Counted from the first letter of the stretch, positions 1 through 7,955 are shown. The stretch: DNA of 34,563 bases from Chloroflexia bacterium (GCA_030431755.1 JAUIIK010000048.1:1-34563), one strand, 5' to 3'. Numbers and translations: made by a program. Notes: a model not told the origin generated them from the letters alone.

Positions 1-1778
1 TTAGAAGTGGGGATGCTAATGCTATTGCCTATCATTACCACCAGGCTGAAGATGATAGAGCCGCCAGGTGGCTAATCGAGGCAGGCCAACAAGCAGAGCG
101 GACGTTTGCATGGATGGCGGCAGTTGATCTTTACGAAGCGGCCGCGAGGCAACTCAGACCTCGACACGACACTCGCTCGGAATACTGCAGGCTAATCGCC
201 GATATTGCTCGATTGGTCCGATTCGATGATCCGGAACGTGGACTGCATTATCTCGAGGAAGCTCTGGAACACGCCCATGCAGCTGAGGATCAGGAATTGG
301 TCGGTGCATGCCTCGTGGAGCGCGGGCTACTGCGGACTAACGTGGGTAGTGTCAAGCTTGGAATCGAAGACGTTCTCCAGGGACTTGAGATTCTCGATGA
401 TCTAGGCCGAATAGAGGCTGTAGAGGCTCAACGAGGCTTCACTATTCGTGGCTCGGTCGGATTGCTGCTCTCGAATGCGGGTCGATTTCAGGAATCACTC
501 GACTTCTGGATTCAGTACTTTGCCAAGGACAGTGAGCGAGTCAAAGCATGGGGAAACGGCCTCGCACGCACGTGCGCGATGCTTGGACGTCCAGACGAAG
601 CGCGCGAAAAATGCGCTGAGATGCTGTCAGCTGCCCAGGCACAGAATCACAGCCTCAACGCCATATCTGCGGCGGTGAGTGAGGTTACCTTCGTCGCGAT
701 GCCATATTTCTTTGACGATGTGGGGTATCGAAAGGCTGTCTGGGACCAGTATCGGAAATTGCAGCTTGGGAGTAGTGGCTTCTCGAACCACCCGATCAAC
801 CTCGTCGCGCCACCAGCTGATGGTCCAGGCTTCATAGGAAGTCGGGATTGGGGCACATGGCGAACATGGCAGAGAAAGATTACCGGTTTCGGGTATTCAT
901 TCTGGGGGCACTATGGTTGTGCGATGTCAGGTATGCTCTCGAGATTGCAGGGCGATGCAGCACACGCCGAAGCGCAGGTTTCGTCAGTGCTTCTAGATGG
1001 TCCGAACACCGAACCCGGCTCAACTCCAAGTTTCTACGCTAGCACGATGTTACAGTGCCTCGCTGCCGATCTTGCGCTGGATAGAGACGAAGTTGGTGAT
1101 GCATTTCCCTGGCTCGAAGCCCACGATCGCTGGCAGGAATGGAGTGGCGCAGTGCTTGGCCTCGCTGAAGGACAGCTTGGCTGGGCCCGCTATTCTCGTG
1201 TTGCAGGCAACCTCGATAAATCTCGCAAACACGCCGAACGCGCTTATGAGTACGCCTCCGATCCCCGGCAACCTCTGGCCCTCATCGCTGCTGACCGCTT
1301 CATCGGGCAGCTCGATGTCGATGAGGAGATGTACGACGAAGCAGCGGTACGGCTGACAGCGTCGCTGGAGCTAGCGGTGCGGTGCGAGGCGCCGTTCGAG
1401 CAGGCGCTGACGATGGTGGTGATGGCGGAACGGGCGGCGAAGCTGGGCGAGGTTGATGAGGCGCGAGGGCTGATCAAACGGGTGCGGGAGATCTGCGAGC
1501 CATTGGGAGCGAAGCCGACGCTGGAGCGCGTCGATGCGATTGAGGCGCTGCTGCCGAGGACGAGGCAGAGCAGCGAGGATCATCCCTTCGGCCTGACCGG
1601 GCGCGAGATTGAGGTGCTGCAGCTGGTGGCGCGGGGCCGGACCGATGCCGAGGCGGCGGAGGAGCTGTTCATCTCGCCACGGACGGTCAGCCAGCATCTA
1701 CGGAATGCCTACAACAAGCTCGGCGTCAACAACCGGGCCGAGGCGACACGGGTGGCGGTTGAGGCTGGGATCGTGTGA
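1..1778 (+). CDS. LuxR-family transcriptional regulator, C-terminal part (5' end outside window)
   Basis: The reading frame is open from the first full codon (position 3) to TGA at 1776-1778, so the gene begins before the window; the ATG at 114 is internal. The segment before it (residues AIAYHYHQAEDD and AARWLIEAGQQAERTFAW) is typical of the helical repeat region of large LuxR/MalT-like regulators, which normally follows an N-terminal AAA ATPase. The middle is TPR-like helical sequence. The last 60 or so residues are a LuxR/GerE helix-turn-helix (LTGREIEVLQLVARG, then SPRTVSQHLRNAYNKLGV). It probably binds DNA as a ligand- or ATP-dependent regulator; its targets cannot be told. GC is about 50-53% in sampled lines before about 1330 and 65-73% after it, although the frame is continuous, which suggests a recombined 3' end. 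Confidence 0.88.
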   Translation, partial: RSGDANAIAYHYHQAEDDRAARWLIEAGQQAERTFAWMAAVDLYEAAARQLRPRHDTRSEYCRLIADIARLVRFDDPERGLHYLEEALEHAHAAEDQELVGACLVERGLLRTNVGSVKLGIEDVLQGLEILDDLGRIEAVEAQRGFTIRGSVGLLLSNAGRFQESLDFWIQYFAKDSERVKAWGNGLARTCAMLGRPDEAREKCAEMLSAAQAQNHSLNAISAAVSEVTFVAMPYFFDDVGYRKAVWDQYRKLQLGSSGFSNHPINLVAPPADGPGFIGSRDWGTWRTWQRKITGFGYSFWGHYGCAMSGMLSRLQGDAAHAEAQVSSVLLDGPNTEPGSTPSFYASTMLQCLAADLALDRDEVGDAFPWLEAHDRWQEWSGAVLGLAEGQLGWARYSRVAGNLDKSRKHAERAYEYASDPRQPLALIAADRFIGQLDVDEEMYDEAAVRLTASLELAVRCEAPFEQALTMVVMAERAAKLGEVDEARGLIKRVREICEPLGAKPTLERVDAIEALLPRTRQSSEDHPFGLTGREIEVLQLVARGRTDAEAAEELFISPRTVSQHLRNAYNKLGVNNRAEATRVAVEAGIV

Positions 1779-1786
1779 ACGGATCC

Positions 1787-1871
1787 GTAGGGACGGGGCT
1801 CATTCGGGGTGCTCTCTGGGTCCGCGTACGGACGCGGCCTCCAGCCGGATGGGGACGAGCCCCATCCCTAC
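1787..1871. repeat. MITE-like palindromic element with GTAGGGA(C/T)GGGGCTC ends
   Basis: The left end GTAGGGACGGGGCTC (1787-1801) is the inverted copy, with 1 mismatch, of the right end GAGCCCCATCCCTAC. The right arm (1848-1871) also folds on itself: GATGGGG, 5 nt, CCCCATC. The same arm recurs at 15266-15289 and 15397-15420, so this is a dispersed family. It holds no gene. It lies between the stop of the LuxR gene and the convergent homocysteine methyltransferase gene and may act as a bidirectional terminator-like structure. Confidence 0.7.
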
Positions 1872-1910
1872 GCTGGCGTTCGGTCCCTCATTTCCGATGC
1901 ACGGTGAGAT

Positions 1911-2876
1911 TTAGGCAACCGGCTGGCGTTGGTCCTTGACGACGGGGGCGAGGGCTGCGATGTGTTCGGGGCCGGTGCCGCAGCAACCGCCGATGATCTG
2001 AGCGCCCATGGCGATCCATTCGTGGCCGTAGGCGGCGAAACGCGCGTACTCATCGTCACCGGCATCGTTCGGCTCCGGGTTGTGGGAGTAGGCTCCGATT
2101 GGGCCGGAGAAGGCAGCTCGTAGCTTGGGCAGGCTAGCGGAGATGCGGTCTGGGCCCGAGCACATCAACAGAATCGCTTCAACCGGCAACCTATCAAGCG
2201 CCTGGACGAGATCCTCGAAACTCTCGCGATACTGCATCGTTCCGGCCGATGAGGCAGCCCGAATGCCCAGCAGGACCGGGAGTCCGGCTGTCGCGCAGGC
2301 CTCGACTGCGGTGACGCACTCGTCGATCGCGCCGACGAACTCGGGGAGCATGAAATCCACCCCGACATCGGCCAGTACCCGCGCCTGATTTTCGAACTCA
2401 TGGCGCAGATCACCATCGACGGGCGGGGCGATGCCGCCGGCCACGTAGGCTTCCGGGTTGACGGCATCGCGCGCCTGGATGGCAATTTCGCCGGCGGCGC
2501 GGGTGTAGCGTTCCCATTGGTCAGCCAGCCCCAGGCGGGCAAGTGGTGGCGCGCTCGTCCAGAAACTGTTGGAGATGATGATGTCCGCGCCGAGTCGTAG
2601 GTAGCTCTCGTGGATCTGGCGCACGATCTCCGGCGATTCGATGTTCGCCGGGGCCGACCAGGGGCCGAGCTGGCGCAGGAACTCCTCGTGGACCCGGCGC
2701 ATCTCGGCCGGGTCCGATTCCTCGAGGTAGTCCCGGGCAGTCAGCGGGTCGGTCTCGTCGAATGTCTGCCCGCGCGATGTGTCCGCGCCGAGGCGGGCGA
2801 GCTGATCGCCGGTTGCGCCATCCATCAACAGGACCTCTCCGGCTGCAAGGCGGTCGACGATCGAACGAGTTGGCAT
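1911..2876 (-). CDS. homocysteine S-methyltransferase family protein
   Basis: The protein has 321 residues and belongs to the zinc-dependent homocysteine S-methyltransferase family (Pfam S-methyl_trans), a TIM barrel that moves a methyl group from S-methylmethionine, betaine or a corrinoid to a thiol or selenol. Visible motifs are the N-terminal LLMDGATGDQLARLG, the ADIIISNSFWT strand, and zinc ligands Cys239 (LLMCSG) and Cys298-Cys299 (GGCCGTGPEHI). ATG at 2876 is preferred to an in-frame start 19 codons upstream because AAGGA lies 8-10 nt before it and homology begins there. It is the last gene of a minus-strand group, 242 nt after the PRC-barrel gene. The methyl donor and acceptor cannot be read from sequence; the family includes selenocysteine and selenohomocysteine methylating members, which matters only if the rhodanese call below is right. 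Confidence 0.88.
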   Translation of the reverse strand: MPTRSIVDRLAAGEVLLMDGATGDQLARLGADTSRGQTFDETDPLTARDYLEESDPAEMRRVHEEFLRQLGPWSAPANIESPEIVRQIHESYLRLGADIIISNSFWTSAPPLARLGLADQWERYTRAAGEIAIQARDAVNPEAYVAGGIAPPVDGDLRHEFENQARVLADVGVDFMLPEFVGAIDECVTAVEACATAGLPVLLGIRAASSAGTMQYRESFEDLVQALDRLPVEAILLMCSGPDRISASLPKLRAAFSGPIGAYSHNPEPNDAGDDEYARFAAYGHEWIAMGAQIIGGCCGTGPEHIAALAPVVKDQRQPVA

Positions 2877-3118
2877 GCGAGAGTCCTTGCTTGATGTGAA
2901 TTCGTCGAATTGTGGTGGGCATGATACTTCCAACGTGCTGGAGATGGTGAGGACTGTCGACGGCCAAGCATGCGTGTAGCGCTGGCCCTCTACCCGGTTA
3001 CCTGGTTACTGAGTCTCCCATTGCGGCTGCCTGGGTTTTCCGTGGGAGCGGTTATCCGCTTGCCGGCCAGGGTGCTACTTGGTCCGCAAAGATCGTAGCG
3101 GGAGCGGCACGCCGGGGA

Positions 3119-3679
3119 TCAGTCGCGCGACGATGCTTCCGCTTCTTCGGCCGTGATCTCCAGGTCGATGCGGTCATGCTTGATCGAATGAACTGCCGAG
3201 ATCGGCACATGGACGTCATGGGTGAAGATGCGGCCGGCATCGACGATGAAGGCCGTCGCGATCCCATCCTGCCCATAGACGACCTCGTCGAGGTGGCCGA
3301 TATGCTGCCCGGCACTGTCGTAGACCTCCGAACGGTGGCTCAGGACGACGGCGTCGCGCGGGGCGCTGCCGGGCGTGGTCAGGACCATCGGCTCTTCGAT
3401 GCGCAGTCCGCCACTGACGAATACGGCTTCGTGCCGTGCCGTAACAAAGGGTGGCAGCTTATCGACGGCGTCGGACGCTATTCGCAGATGGACGACATGC
3501 GTATCGTCGATATGGTCGATCAGCCCGCGCTGGACTATGCGATGCGTCCCGAAGAAACGGCCCTCGTGGACGACGAACTCCCGCACGGCCATCGTCTCCA
3601 CCTCATAGACGATGCGGTCAACTTTGCCGATTTCTTGTCCATCGCTGGTCTTGACAGCGCTACCGATATCGATATTCAC
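3119..3679 (-). CDS. PRC-barrel domain protein (two PRC repeats)
   Basis: The protein has 186 residues and two copies of the PRC-barrel beta domain, roughly residues 1-78 (GSAVKTSDGQEIGKVDRIVYE) and 105-178 (SHRSEVYDSAGQHIGHLDEVVYG). PRC-barrels occur in photosynthetic reaction-centre H subunits, in the ribosome maturation factor RimM and in many stand-alone stress proteins of Chloroflexota and Actinobacteria. No signal peptide or membrane segment is seen, so it should be cytoplasmic. The GTG start at 3679 has a strong GGGAGGGG 6 nt upstream. It lies 49 nt after the amidase stop and may be co-transcribed with it. The function is unknown; binding of RNA or protein partners is a family-level guess. 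Confidence 0.8.
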   Translation of the reverse strand: MNIDIGSAVKTSDGQEIGKVDRIVYEVETMAVREFVVHEGRFFGTHRIVQRGLIDHIDDTHVVHLRIASDAVDKLPPFVTARHEAVFVSGGLRIEEPMVLTTPGSAPRDAVVLSHRSEVYDSAGQHIGHLDEVVYGQDGIATAFIVDAGRIFTHDVHVPISAVHSIKHDRIDLEITAEEAEASSRD

Positions 3680-3728
3680 GAGCTACCCCTCCCAAACTTC
3701 CCGAACACTGTGTAAAGCGGAGCATGTC

Positions 3729-5126
3729 CTACACGCTTGCCGCCAGCAATGGCGACAGGCGGCCATGCCATGGGCCGTGGAGATCAACGGCGTGGGCGGC
3801 ACGGAGGACTGTCGCATCCTGCCAGGGTTTGCCGGCTAGCTGGAGTGATACTGGCACATCATGCTCGCCGAGTCCGACCGGAACGACGGCTGCCGGCCAG
3901 CCGAGGGTGTTGAAGGGGCCACAATAACGGCCGTTCTGCTCGACGATGCCAATCGGCGGGGCTTCGTGGGGCACGCCGGGGAGCGCGATCAGATCGATAT
4001 CCGCCAGCGTCGCCTCGATCTCCGCTCGGAGGGCTGCCCGCGCTTGCTGGATCTGGACGAATTCGACGGGGCTATAGGCATATGCGCCGATGAGCCGGTC
4101 GCGCGACCACTCCGAAACGTCATCCCAGCGATCGCGCAGGAAGCGCTCGTAGTAGGCGGCCGCTTCGATGTTGAGCACCGCCAGGTTGATCGTGTTCAGA
4201 TCGCGGAGCGCCGGGAGGGCTATCTCGATGACATCCGCGCCTGCCCCGGCGAGCGCGGCAACGCCGGCATCGACACCGGCGCGGACGGCCGGGGTCGGGT
4301 AATCATCACCCCAACCATCGTCAGTGACCTTTGCCACCCGCAGTCCCTCAACACCCTGGTCGAGGGCAGCCGCGTAGTCACCAACGCTGATCTGACGGGT
4401 GCGGCTGTCGCGCGGGTCGTAACCGGCCATGGCGTCGAGCATATGGGCGATGTCGCTGGTTGTCCGGGCCATCGGGCCGATGTGGTCAAGCGACCAGGAG
4501 AGCGTCTGCGCGCCATAGGCACTGACGAGACCGTGGGTCGGTTTGATCCCGGCCAGGCCGCAGAGCGCCGACGGCATCCGGATCGAGCCACCGGTGTCGG
4601 AGCCGGTCGCGCCGAAGCACATCCCGGCCGCCAATGCCGCGCCGGTGCCGCTTGATGAGCCGCCGGTATCACGCTCTCGGTTCCAGGGATTCTGGACGAC
4701 GCCGTAGTGGGCGTTGTTTGAGGCAGGCGAGTAGGCGAACTCCGGCATGTGGGTTTTGCCGATGATAACGCTGCCGGCAGCCTCCAACCGTTCGACCCCG
4801 GCGCTATCCTCATCAGCGACGCGGTCGGCCAGGACACGCGAACCGGCCGGGGTCGTCTCGCCCCGCATGTCCATCAGATCCTTGACCGCCAACGGGACGC
4901 CGTGGAGCGGTCCACGATAATCACCGGCTGCAATCTCGCGTTCGGCGCGTTGGGCCTGGTCGCGCGCCCGCGCTTCGGTGACGATGCGGAAGGCGTTGAC
5001 CTCGTCGTTGTGTGTGGCGATCTGATCCAGGCAGGCGTCGAGCGCTTCGACCGGCGAGACATCGCGTGCCTGGAGCTTCCCGGCAAGGTCGGTGAGCGAC
5101 AGCTTCAGCACATCAGGCGTCGCCAT
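3729..5126 (-). CDS. amidase-signature family amidase
   Basis: This 465-residue enzyme is a complete amidase-signature (AS) hydrolase. The Ser-cisSer-Lys triad is readable: Lys82 in PLAVKDLMD, Ser157 in DTGGSSSGTG and nucleophile Ser181 in GSDTGGSIRMP; the 24-residue spacing between the serines matches the family. It hydrolyses a carboxamide to acid and ammonia in the cytoplasm. AS enzymes range from GatA to AtzE/biuret-type amidases and fatty-acid amidases, and the substrate cannot be assigned. The ATG overlaps the end of the small upstream gene by 14 nt, with GGAGGAGG inside that gene, so translation is probably coupled. That arrangement recalls AtzG-AtzE and GatC-GatA pairs. A true GatA is less likely because no gatB is next to it. 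Confidence 0.9.
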   Translation of the reverse strand: MATPDVLKLSLTDLAGKLQARDVSPVEALDACLDQIATHNDEVNAFRIVTEARARDQAQRAEREIAAGDYRGPLHGVPLAVKDLMDMRGETTPAGSRVLADRVADEDSAGVERLEAAGSVIIGKTHMPEFAYSPASNNAHYGVVQNPWNRERDTGGSSSGTGAALAAGMCFGATGSDTGGSIRMPSALCGLAGIKPTHGLVSAYGAQTLSWSLDHIGPMARTTSDIAHMLDAMAGYDPRDSRTRQISVGDYAAALDQGVEGLRVAKVTDDGWGDDYPTPAVRAGVDAGVAALAGAGADVIEIALPALRDLNTINLAVLNIEAAAYYERFLRDRWDDVSEWSRDRLIGAYAYSPVEFVQIQQARAALRAEIEATLADIDLIALPGVPHEAPPIGIVEQNGRYCGPFNTLGWPAAVVPVGLGEHDVPVSLQLAGKPWQDATVLRAAHAVDLHGPWHGRLSPLLAASV

Positions 5127-5325
5127 TGCCGGCCTCCTCCGCGACGCGAGAGCGCAGGTAGTCGGGGTTGCTGTTGTGGAAGTCGAGCCGGCTCAGCAGC
5201 TCGTCGAGCGCGCGTATGCGGACGGCAATGTCGCGATCTACCCGCTCGATGGTCGCATCATCCGGCTCGACGCCAGCGGCCCGCATGCTGGCGAGCCAGC
5301 TGGCTTTGCGTTGTGGTGGTAGCAA
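5113..5325 (-). CDS. small AtzG/GatC-like partner of the downstream amidase (hypothetical)
   Basis: This small gene (70 residues) starts with TTG at 5325. AAGGAG lies exactly 7 nt upstream (5333-5338), which favours TTG over the in-frame ATG at 5349; that ATG falls in a dispersed repeat. The product is helical and charged (ASMRAAGVEPDDATIERV, then RIRALDELLSRLDF). Its stop overlaps the amidase start by 14 nt. Size, helix pattern and coupling to an AS amidase resemble GatC and AtzG, short proteins that wrap around and stabilise their amidase. No firm family signature can be read by eye, so this role is inferred from context. Confidence 0.6.
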   Translation of the reverse strand: MLPPQRKASWLASMRAAGVEPDDATIERVDRDIAVRIRALDELLSRLDFHNSNPDYLRSRVAEEAGNGDA

Positions 5326-5339
5326 TGTGGTGCTCCTTA

Positions 5340-5462
5340 CGGCCCTCATCCCCTAGCCCCTTCTCCCAATCCTGGGAGAAGGGGAATCGATTCGGGAGTC
5401 GCGATAGTTGTTCCTGAATTTCCTCCCCTCTCCCAGGATTGGGAGAGGGGCCGGGGGTGAGG
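5340..5462. repeat. inverted pair of dispersed palindromes (CTCTCCCAATCCTGGGAGAG family)
   Basis: Two copies lie in opposite orientation: 5340-5388 (CCCTCATCCCCTAGCCCC, then TTCTCCCAATCCTGGGAGAA) and about 5426-5462 (CTCTCCCAGGATTGGGAGAG, then a GGGGGTGAGGG flank). Each core is itself a palindrome. Further copies are at 9009-9050 and 23019-23058, with a variant at 23164-23212. The pair fills the gap between the rhodanese stop and the small amidase partner and could end or weaken transcription. Confidence 0.75.
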
Positions 5463-5491
5463 GTGGCTGCTTCCCTATGCCCTGTTCCCTG

Positions 5492-6352
5492 TCACCTGTT
5501 CCCTACTTCCACCGGCATATCATCCCGGTTACCCCACTCGGCCCAGGAGCGGTCGTAGTTGGCGACGTTGTTGTAGCCGACGAGGTAGAGGACGAACGTG
5601 CCGTGCGCCGCACGGATGCCGCCCTGTCAGTAGGGCACGATCTTCTTATCGCGTGGCACGCCAAGGTCGGTGAGGATGCGGGTGATCTCGGCGGCGGGCT
5701 TGAAGCGGGTGGCGTTGTCCCAGTCGACGAAATCGCGCCACTCGACGTAGATCGCGCCTGGGATGTGGCCCTCGCGCTGGTTGGACTCGTTCGGGGCCGG
5801 CTTCTCGCCGGTCCACTCCTCGATTGCGCGCACGTCGAGCGGGACGATCTCGTCGTTCTGGACGCCGGGCAGGATGACATCGCAGTTGGCGATCTTCTCC
5901 GGGTCGGTCTCGCTGCCGTCGATGGTGACGTTGCCGGGTGTGACGTCGGGGTGTTCCTTGACGACGGGGTGGCGGCTGGCAACCCAGCCAGGGTAGCCGC
6001 CGTTGAGGACCGCCGAATTCTCGAAGCCGTGGTACCAGAGTGCCCACCAGACGCGCGTCGCCAGGAGCCCGCCTTCGGAGTCGTAGAGGATGACCCGCGA
6101 GTCGTCATTGACGCCCAGACCACGCAGGATCTCCTGGGTCTGCGCCGCCGTGGCGACGCCTACGCCGGTCTCGGTGTTCCGGAAATAGGGGTGGATTGGC
6201 AGGATGCGAGCACTCGGGAGGATCGCCCGGCCCATGCGCATCTCAGGCCGGTCGCAGTCGATGATAACGACATCCGGGTCGTTCAGATGCTCGCTCAACC
6301 AGTCCGGCTCGACGAGTAGCTCGGGGCGGGTATAGGCGTTCGTTGCGGTCAT
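5492..6352 (-). CDS. two-domain rhodanese (thiosulfate sulfurtransferase-like) with in-frame TGA at the catalytic site; probable selenoprotein
   Basis: Read through TGA 5627-5629 the protein has 286 residues, the normal length of a tandem-domain rhodanese. Residues 15-130 form the inactive N-terminal domain (RVILYDSEGG, with Asp at the old active position, then GYPGWV). Residues 150-280 form the catalytic domain (LDVRAIEEWTG, GHIPGAIYVEW). The active loop reads IVPY-TGA-QGGIRAAHG, where the family has a Cys (PYCxGGxRA), so the TGA, residue 242, replaces the nucleophile. The frame then gives 44 more codons with typical endings (VLYLVGYNNVANYD, SWAEWGN) and TGA at 5492-5494; the last few residues run into a repeat. 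ATG 6352 follows AAGGAG by 11 nt and is preferred to GTG 6364. It lies 29 nt after the methyltransferase gene. Selenocysteine is the favoured reading; a sequencing error (TGC or TGT) or a fresh nonsense mutation cannot be excluded from one sequence. Confidence 0.85.
5601..5615 (-). promoter_or_regulatory. candidate bacterial SECIS hairpin
   Basis: Counting from the base after the TGA (5627-5629, minus strand), nucleotides 12-17 (CCGTGC) pair perfectly with 21-26 (GCACGG) around a GGC loop at 18-20. Bacterial SECIS elements are known to need a short stem-loop with a G among the first loop bases, about 16-37 nt after the UGA. As I recall, the E. coli fdhF element has its upper stem at about 12-28 and a GGUC loop at 19-22, nearly the same geometry. 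A chance hairpin in GC-rich codons remains possible. Confidence 0.6.
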
Positions 6353-6381
6353 CTCAGGGAGCACTCCTTTGCGCTAGCCCC

Positions 6382-7212
6382 TCAAGGCTTCGTGGCGACG
6401 GTAATGACATAGGGTATCGCGATCATAAAGCGATCCTCGCGGGCCGCCAACTCGACGGTCGAGAGCCAGCGTCGGGCCGTGCCCGGCTCGACCTGCCTGC
6501 CGGCTGTGGCGTGGTCGCTCCAGACCTCCGGCACGCCGGCGACGGTCGGAATGTCGGCGTCTTCGAAGACCTGTAGATAACCGCGCACCGTCTCGACATC
6601 CATCCCGGCCTCCCGGCAGGCATGGGCGGTTTCCCGGGCCGCCAGGGGCGAGGCGTAGACCTTCGCTGCCGAGGCCATGACTCGCGCCGTGACCGCCGGA
6701 TCGGGGCCGGCCGCCATGATCGTATAGGGATCATAGTCGGTCACGACCAGCCGCCCGCCGGGCACGAGCACCCGTTGCATCTCCGCGATGACCGGCCCGA
6801 GCGGCGCGACGTGCATCAGCAGCTTCTCGGCAACGACGGCGTCGAACATCTCGTTGCGGTAGGGCAGCTCGTGGCAATCGCCGACGGAGAAAGTCGAGTT
6901 CTTGATCCGCAGCAGCTCGGCCCGGCGTTCGGCGACGTCGATGAAGTGGGGGTTGAGATCAAGGCCGTGGATGCTGCCGTCGGAGGTGACGCGCTCGTGA
7001 AGCCGGTCGACGAGGACGCCGGGGCCGCAGCCGACCTCCAACACGACGCCACCGGGCAGCAGATAGAGCTCATCGAGCAACGCGCCCCGGAGGTTGCTGA
7101 AGCGCGGGTCGTCGAGCGTCTCAAGCAGCGCTGCGGCGATTGGTTTGGATGCCTCGGCCGACCCTTCGGCGAGCAGTTCGTAGAGATCGTTCCTGCCCGG
7201 TCTATTCCTCAC
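6382..7212 (-). CDS. class I SAM-dependent methyltransferase
   Basis: The 276-residue protein has a Rossmann methyltransferase core: motif I VLEVGCGPG (residues 57-65), acidic Asp85 at the end of strand 2 (IHGLDLNPHF), motif II region NSTFSVGDCHELPY, the FDAVVAEKLLMHV strand and the VLVPGGRLVVTDYDP loop. This pattern is that of the Methyltransf_11/UbiE-like group, which methylates small molecules; the substrate is unknown. The GTG at 7212 has AAGGGG about 6 nt upstream. The rhodanese gene follows 29 nt downstream, so the two are probably co-transcribed. The divergent OsmC gene starts 138 nt away on the other strand, so that gap should hold both promoters; I could not pick either with confidence. 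Confidence 0.87.
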   Translation of the reverse strand: MRNRPGRNDLYELLAEGSAEASKPIAAALLETLDDPRFSNLRGALLDELYLLPGGVVLEVGCGPGVLVDRLHERVTSDGSIHGLDLNPHFIDVAERRAELLRIKNSTFSVGDCHELPYRNEMFDAVVAEKLLMHVAPLGPVIAEMQRVLVPGGRLVVTDYDPYTIMAAGPDPAVTARVMASAAKVYASPLAARETAHACREAGMDVETVRGYLQVFEDADIPTVAGVPEVWSDHATAGRQVEPGTARRWLSTVELAAREDRFMIAIPYVITVATKP

Positions 7213-7350
7213 GATGCGCCCCTTAACATTGCTTCACGCTAACATGAGCGGGGCGGCGACGCCATGCCCCCAGACCCCGGCAAGGGGTACATAGACCAGC
7301 CCGTGTCATGGATGGCGCGGGCAAGAATAGATCCGAAAGGACGCAACACC

Positions 7351-7779
7351 ATGGCAGCAGATCGAAGCGCATCCGTAACCTGGCAGGGCAGTCTGATGGA
7401 AGGCTCTGGCGTTATCAACAATGTCACCAGCGGCGCGATCAGTAACCTCGACGTCAGCTGGCCGGCCCGGACGGAAGAGCCCGGCGGCAAGACCAGCCCG
7501 GAGGAACTCATCGCGGCGGCCCACGCGGCGTGCTACGCGATGGGACTCTCACACGGTCTCTCCGGCGCAGGCACACCGCCCCAGAAGCTCGATGTCTCGG
7601 CAACCTGCACCTTCGACCCGCCCAAGATCACCAAGATGGCCATCACTGTCACCGGCCAGGTCGACGGCATCGATCAGGCAGCATTCGAACAGGCCGCCCG
7701 GGAAGCCGCCGACGGCTGCCCCGTCTCCGGCGCGCTGAAGGGGAACGTTGAGATCGTCGTCTCGGCTACGTTGGAGTAG
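7351..7779 (+). CDS. OsmC/Ohr family peroxiredoxin-like protein
   Basis: This 142-residue protein is an OsmC-family member, thiol peroxidases that reduce organic hydroperoxides. The two characteristic cysteines are present: Cys61 in IAAAHAACYAMGLS and Cys123 in DGCPVSGAL, both encoded by TGC. ATG 7351 is chosen because GAAAGGA lies about 10 nt upstream and the protein then starts like the family (SASVTWQGSLMEGSG); an in-frame ATG at 7264 would add a 29-residue tail of non-coding appearance. It is cytoplasmic. It stands alone: repeats follow it, and the aldo/keto reductase begins 176 nt later. Confidence 0.9.
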   Translation: MAADRSASVTWQGSLMEGSGVINNVTSGAISNLDVSWPARTEEPGGKTSPEELIAAAHAACYAMGLSHGLSGAGTPPQKLDVSATCTFDPPKITKMAITVTGQVDGIDQAAFEQAAREAADGCPVSGALKGNVEIVVSATLE

Positions 7780-7925
7780 GTAGTTCGTAGTTTGTAGGTC
7801 GTAGTTAACAGCCAACTCTTGCCCTGACTCGTCTCCCACGCCTAGAAGGCGCTCAGGGAGAAGGAGCTAGAGCAAGAGGGCTGCTTCGGCTTTCCTACAA
7901 ACTACGCACTACAACCTACAAACTC
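7780..7925. repeat. GTTTGTAGGTTGTAG-type inverted repeat element
   Basis: The stretch between the OsmC and aldo/keto reductase genes is framed by inverted arms: about 7781-7808 (TAGTTCGTAGTTTGTAGG, then TCGTAGTT) and 7894-7925 (CCTACAAACTACGCACTACA, then ACCTACAAACT). The same arms frame 22986-23258, and a half copy is at 28139-28170. The interior (about 85 nt) has no gene. It is probably a non-autonomous dispersed repeat. Confidence 0.65.
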
Positions 7926-7955
7926 GCGAACAGCACGAAAGGCAACAACACCAAC

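Noticed and set aside
5408-6319. Plus-strand open frame of 303 codons over the rhodanese gene
   Set aside because: It is a shadow of the rhodanese frame and begins in a dispersed repeat; no family motif.
5627-6364. Rhodanese ending at the TGA as a complete 245-residue protein
   Set aside because: It would lack the catalytic loop and the last strand and helix, while the following codons keep them in frame.
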